DNA of 5,705 nucleotides, from assembly GCA_007120915.1 (NCBI GenBank), contig SKMT01000556.1, positions 1-5,705 of the forward strand. Direction: 5' to 3'. How positions within the stretch are numbered: the stretch's first letter is position 1; each line of letters starts with the position of its first letter. Source of the stretch: Myxococcales bacterium. Its GTDB lineage: Bacteria > Myxococcota_A > Bradymonadia > Bradymonadales > Bradymonadaceae. This document shows, piece by piece, positions 5,490 to 5,705 of this stretch. The notes under the pieces are model-generated. The model did not search any database and had not been told where the DNA came from. It worked only from the letters and a program-made list of their open reading frames with translations. A program made the translations under genes and the position numbers.

Positions 5490-5594
5490 CGCCTCATCCC
5501 TTCGCACCCGGGCACAAATATCTGCTCGAAACAGCGTTCCACAGAAGCCCAACGGGAGCAATCACCGTCTCCGCAATCTCATCGTCCAGGTTGA

Positions 5595-5705
5595 CCTTAA
5601 GGCCCCTTCGCGGTTTATCCGCCAGGGGAACACGTTTGGGCTGCTACTCCGCACCGTTTCGCCTGCCCTTAAGGCCCCTGCGCGGTTTATCCGCCAGGGG
5701 AACAC
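5595..5705. CRISPR. probable end of a CRISPR array (two repeats, one spacer)
   Basis: Two direct repeats of 39 bp, 5595-5633 and 5667-5705, differ at one base (T5608 versus G5680) and flank a 33-nt unrelated segment (5634-5666), a 72-bp period. Each repeat starts with the palindrome CCTTAAGG. It then forms a stem (CCCCTG and GCGG with CCGC and CAGGGG, one bulged C) around TTTAT, and ends GGGGAACAC. The reverse complement starts GTGTTCCCC and contains GGATAAACCG, both features of type I-E repeats, although the whole is longer than their usual 28-29 bp. No repeat copy is seen to the left, so 5595 is one end of the array. The left repeat carries the mutation if the right one is consensus, as expected at the leader-distal end. 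The last base of the second repeat is the last base of the window. No cas gene is visible. A non-CRISPR tandem repeat remains possible. Confidence 0.55.

Noticed and set aside
5490..5594. An extra N-terminal segment of the uracil-DNA glycosylase, starting at TTG 5561.
   Set aside because: The ATG at 5489 has a well-placed AAGGGA and begins the conserved basic helix. The upstream residues look like untranslated leader.

Overview
The window is GC-rich bacterial DNA. The gene set is a family 4 (iron-sulfur) uracil-DNA glycosylase with a long N-terminal linker, a lysine-fermentation-type 3,5-diaminohexanoate dehydrogenase, and a ClpX standing apart from clpP. Together with heptamer-filled gaps between genes, this suggests a deltaproteobacterial-type lineage (Myxococcota or Bradymonadota-like). 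That placement is an inference from style and content. There is no rRNA or other phylogenetic marker to confirm it, and no tRNA or rRNA gene was seen.

Layout, left to right. Positions 1-189 hold the extremely acidic C-terminal end of a plus-strand gene. A gene-free stretch of about 450 bp follows (190-642). It starts with two tandem copies of a structured element, each a small hairpin followed by a 19-20 bp hairpin with an identical 10-nt loop; the second ends in a T-run and is a good intrinsic terminator. Degenerate heptamer repeats come next. All remaining genes lie on the minus strand, so they converge on the first. In transcription order they are the uracil-DNA glycosylase (5489-4401), kdd (4315-3326), clpX (3173-1902), an unrecognised 126-residue protein 38 nt behind clpX (1863-1483), and an unrecognised 238-residue Trp-rich protein (1359-643). 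At the right edge (5595-5705) two 39-bp, partly palindromic direct repeats flank a 33-nt unique segment. This looks like the end of a CRISPR array cut by the window.

How the genes relate. No single pathway links them: DNA base repair, lysine/beta-lysine catabolism and AAA+ unfolding are unrelated functions. Only the clpX/126-residue pair is close enough to suggest co-expression in a meaningful unit, and a strong hairpin closes that pair. Heptamer arrays sit in several gaps between genes (457-493, 591-618, 1365-1427 in the opposite orientation, and 4331-4400), which suggests a dispersed short-tandem-repeat family in this genome.

The observations most worth following are the covarying tandem hairpins at 197-448, the CRISPR-like repeats at the right edge, and a ClpX without a neighbouring ClpP whose ClpP-docking and substrate-recognition loops depart from the usual sequences. 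Both window ends fall in repetitive sequence, so the window may be a whole assembly contig that stops where repeats could not be resolved.
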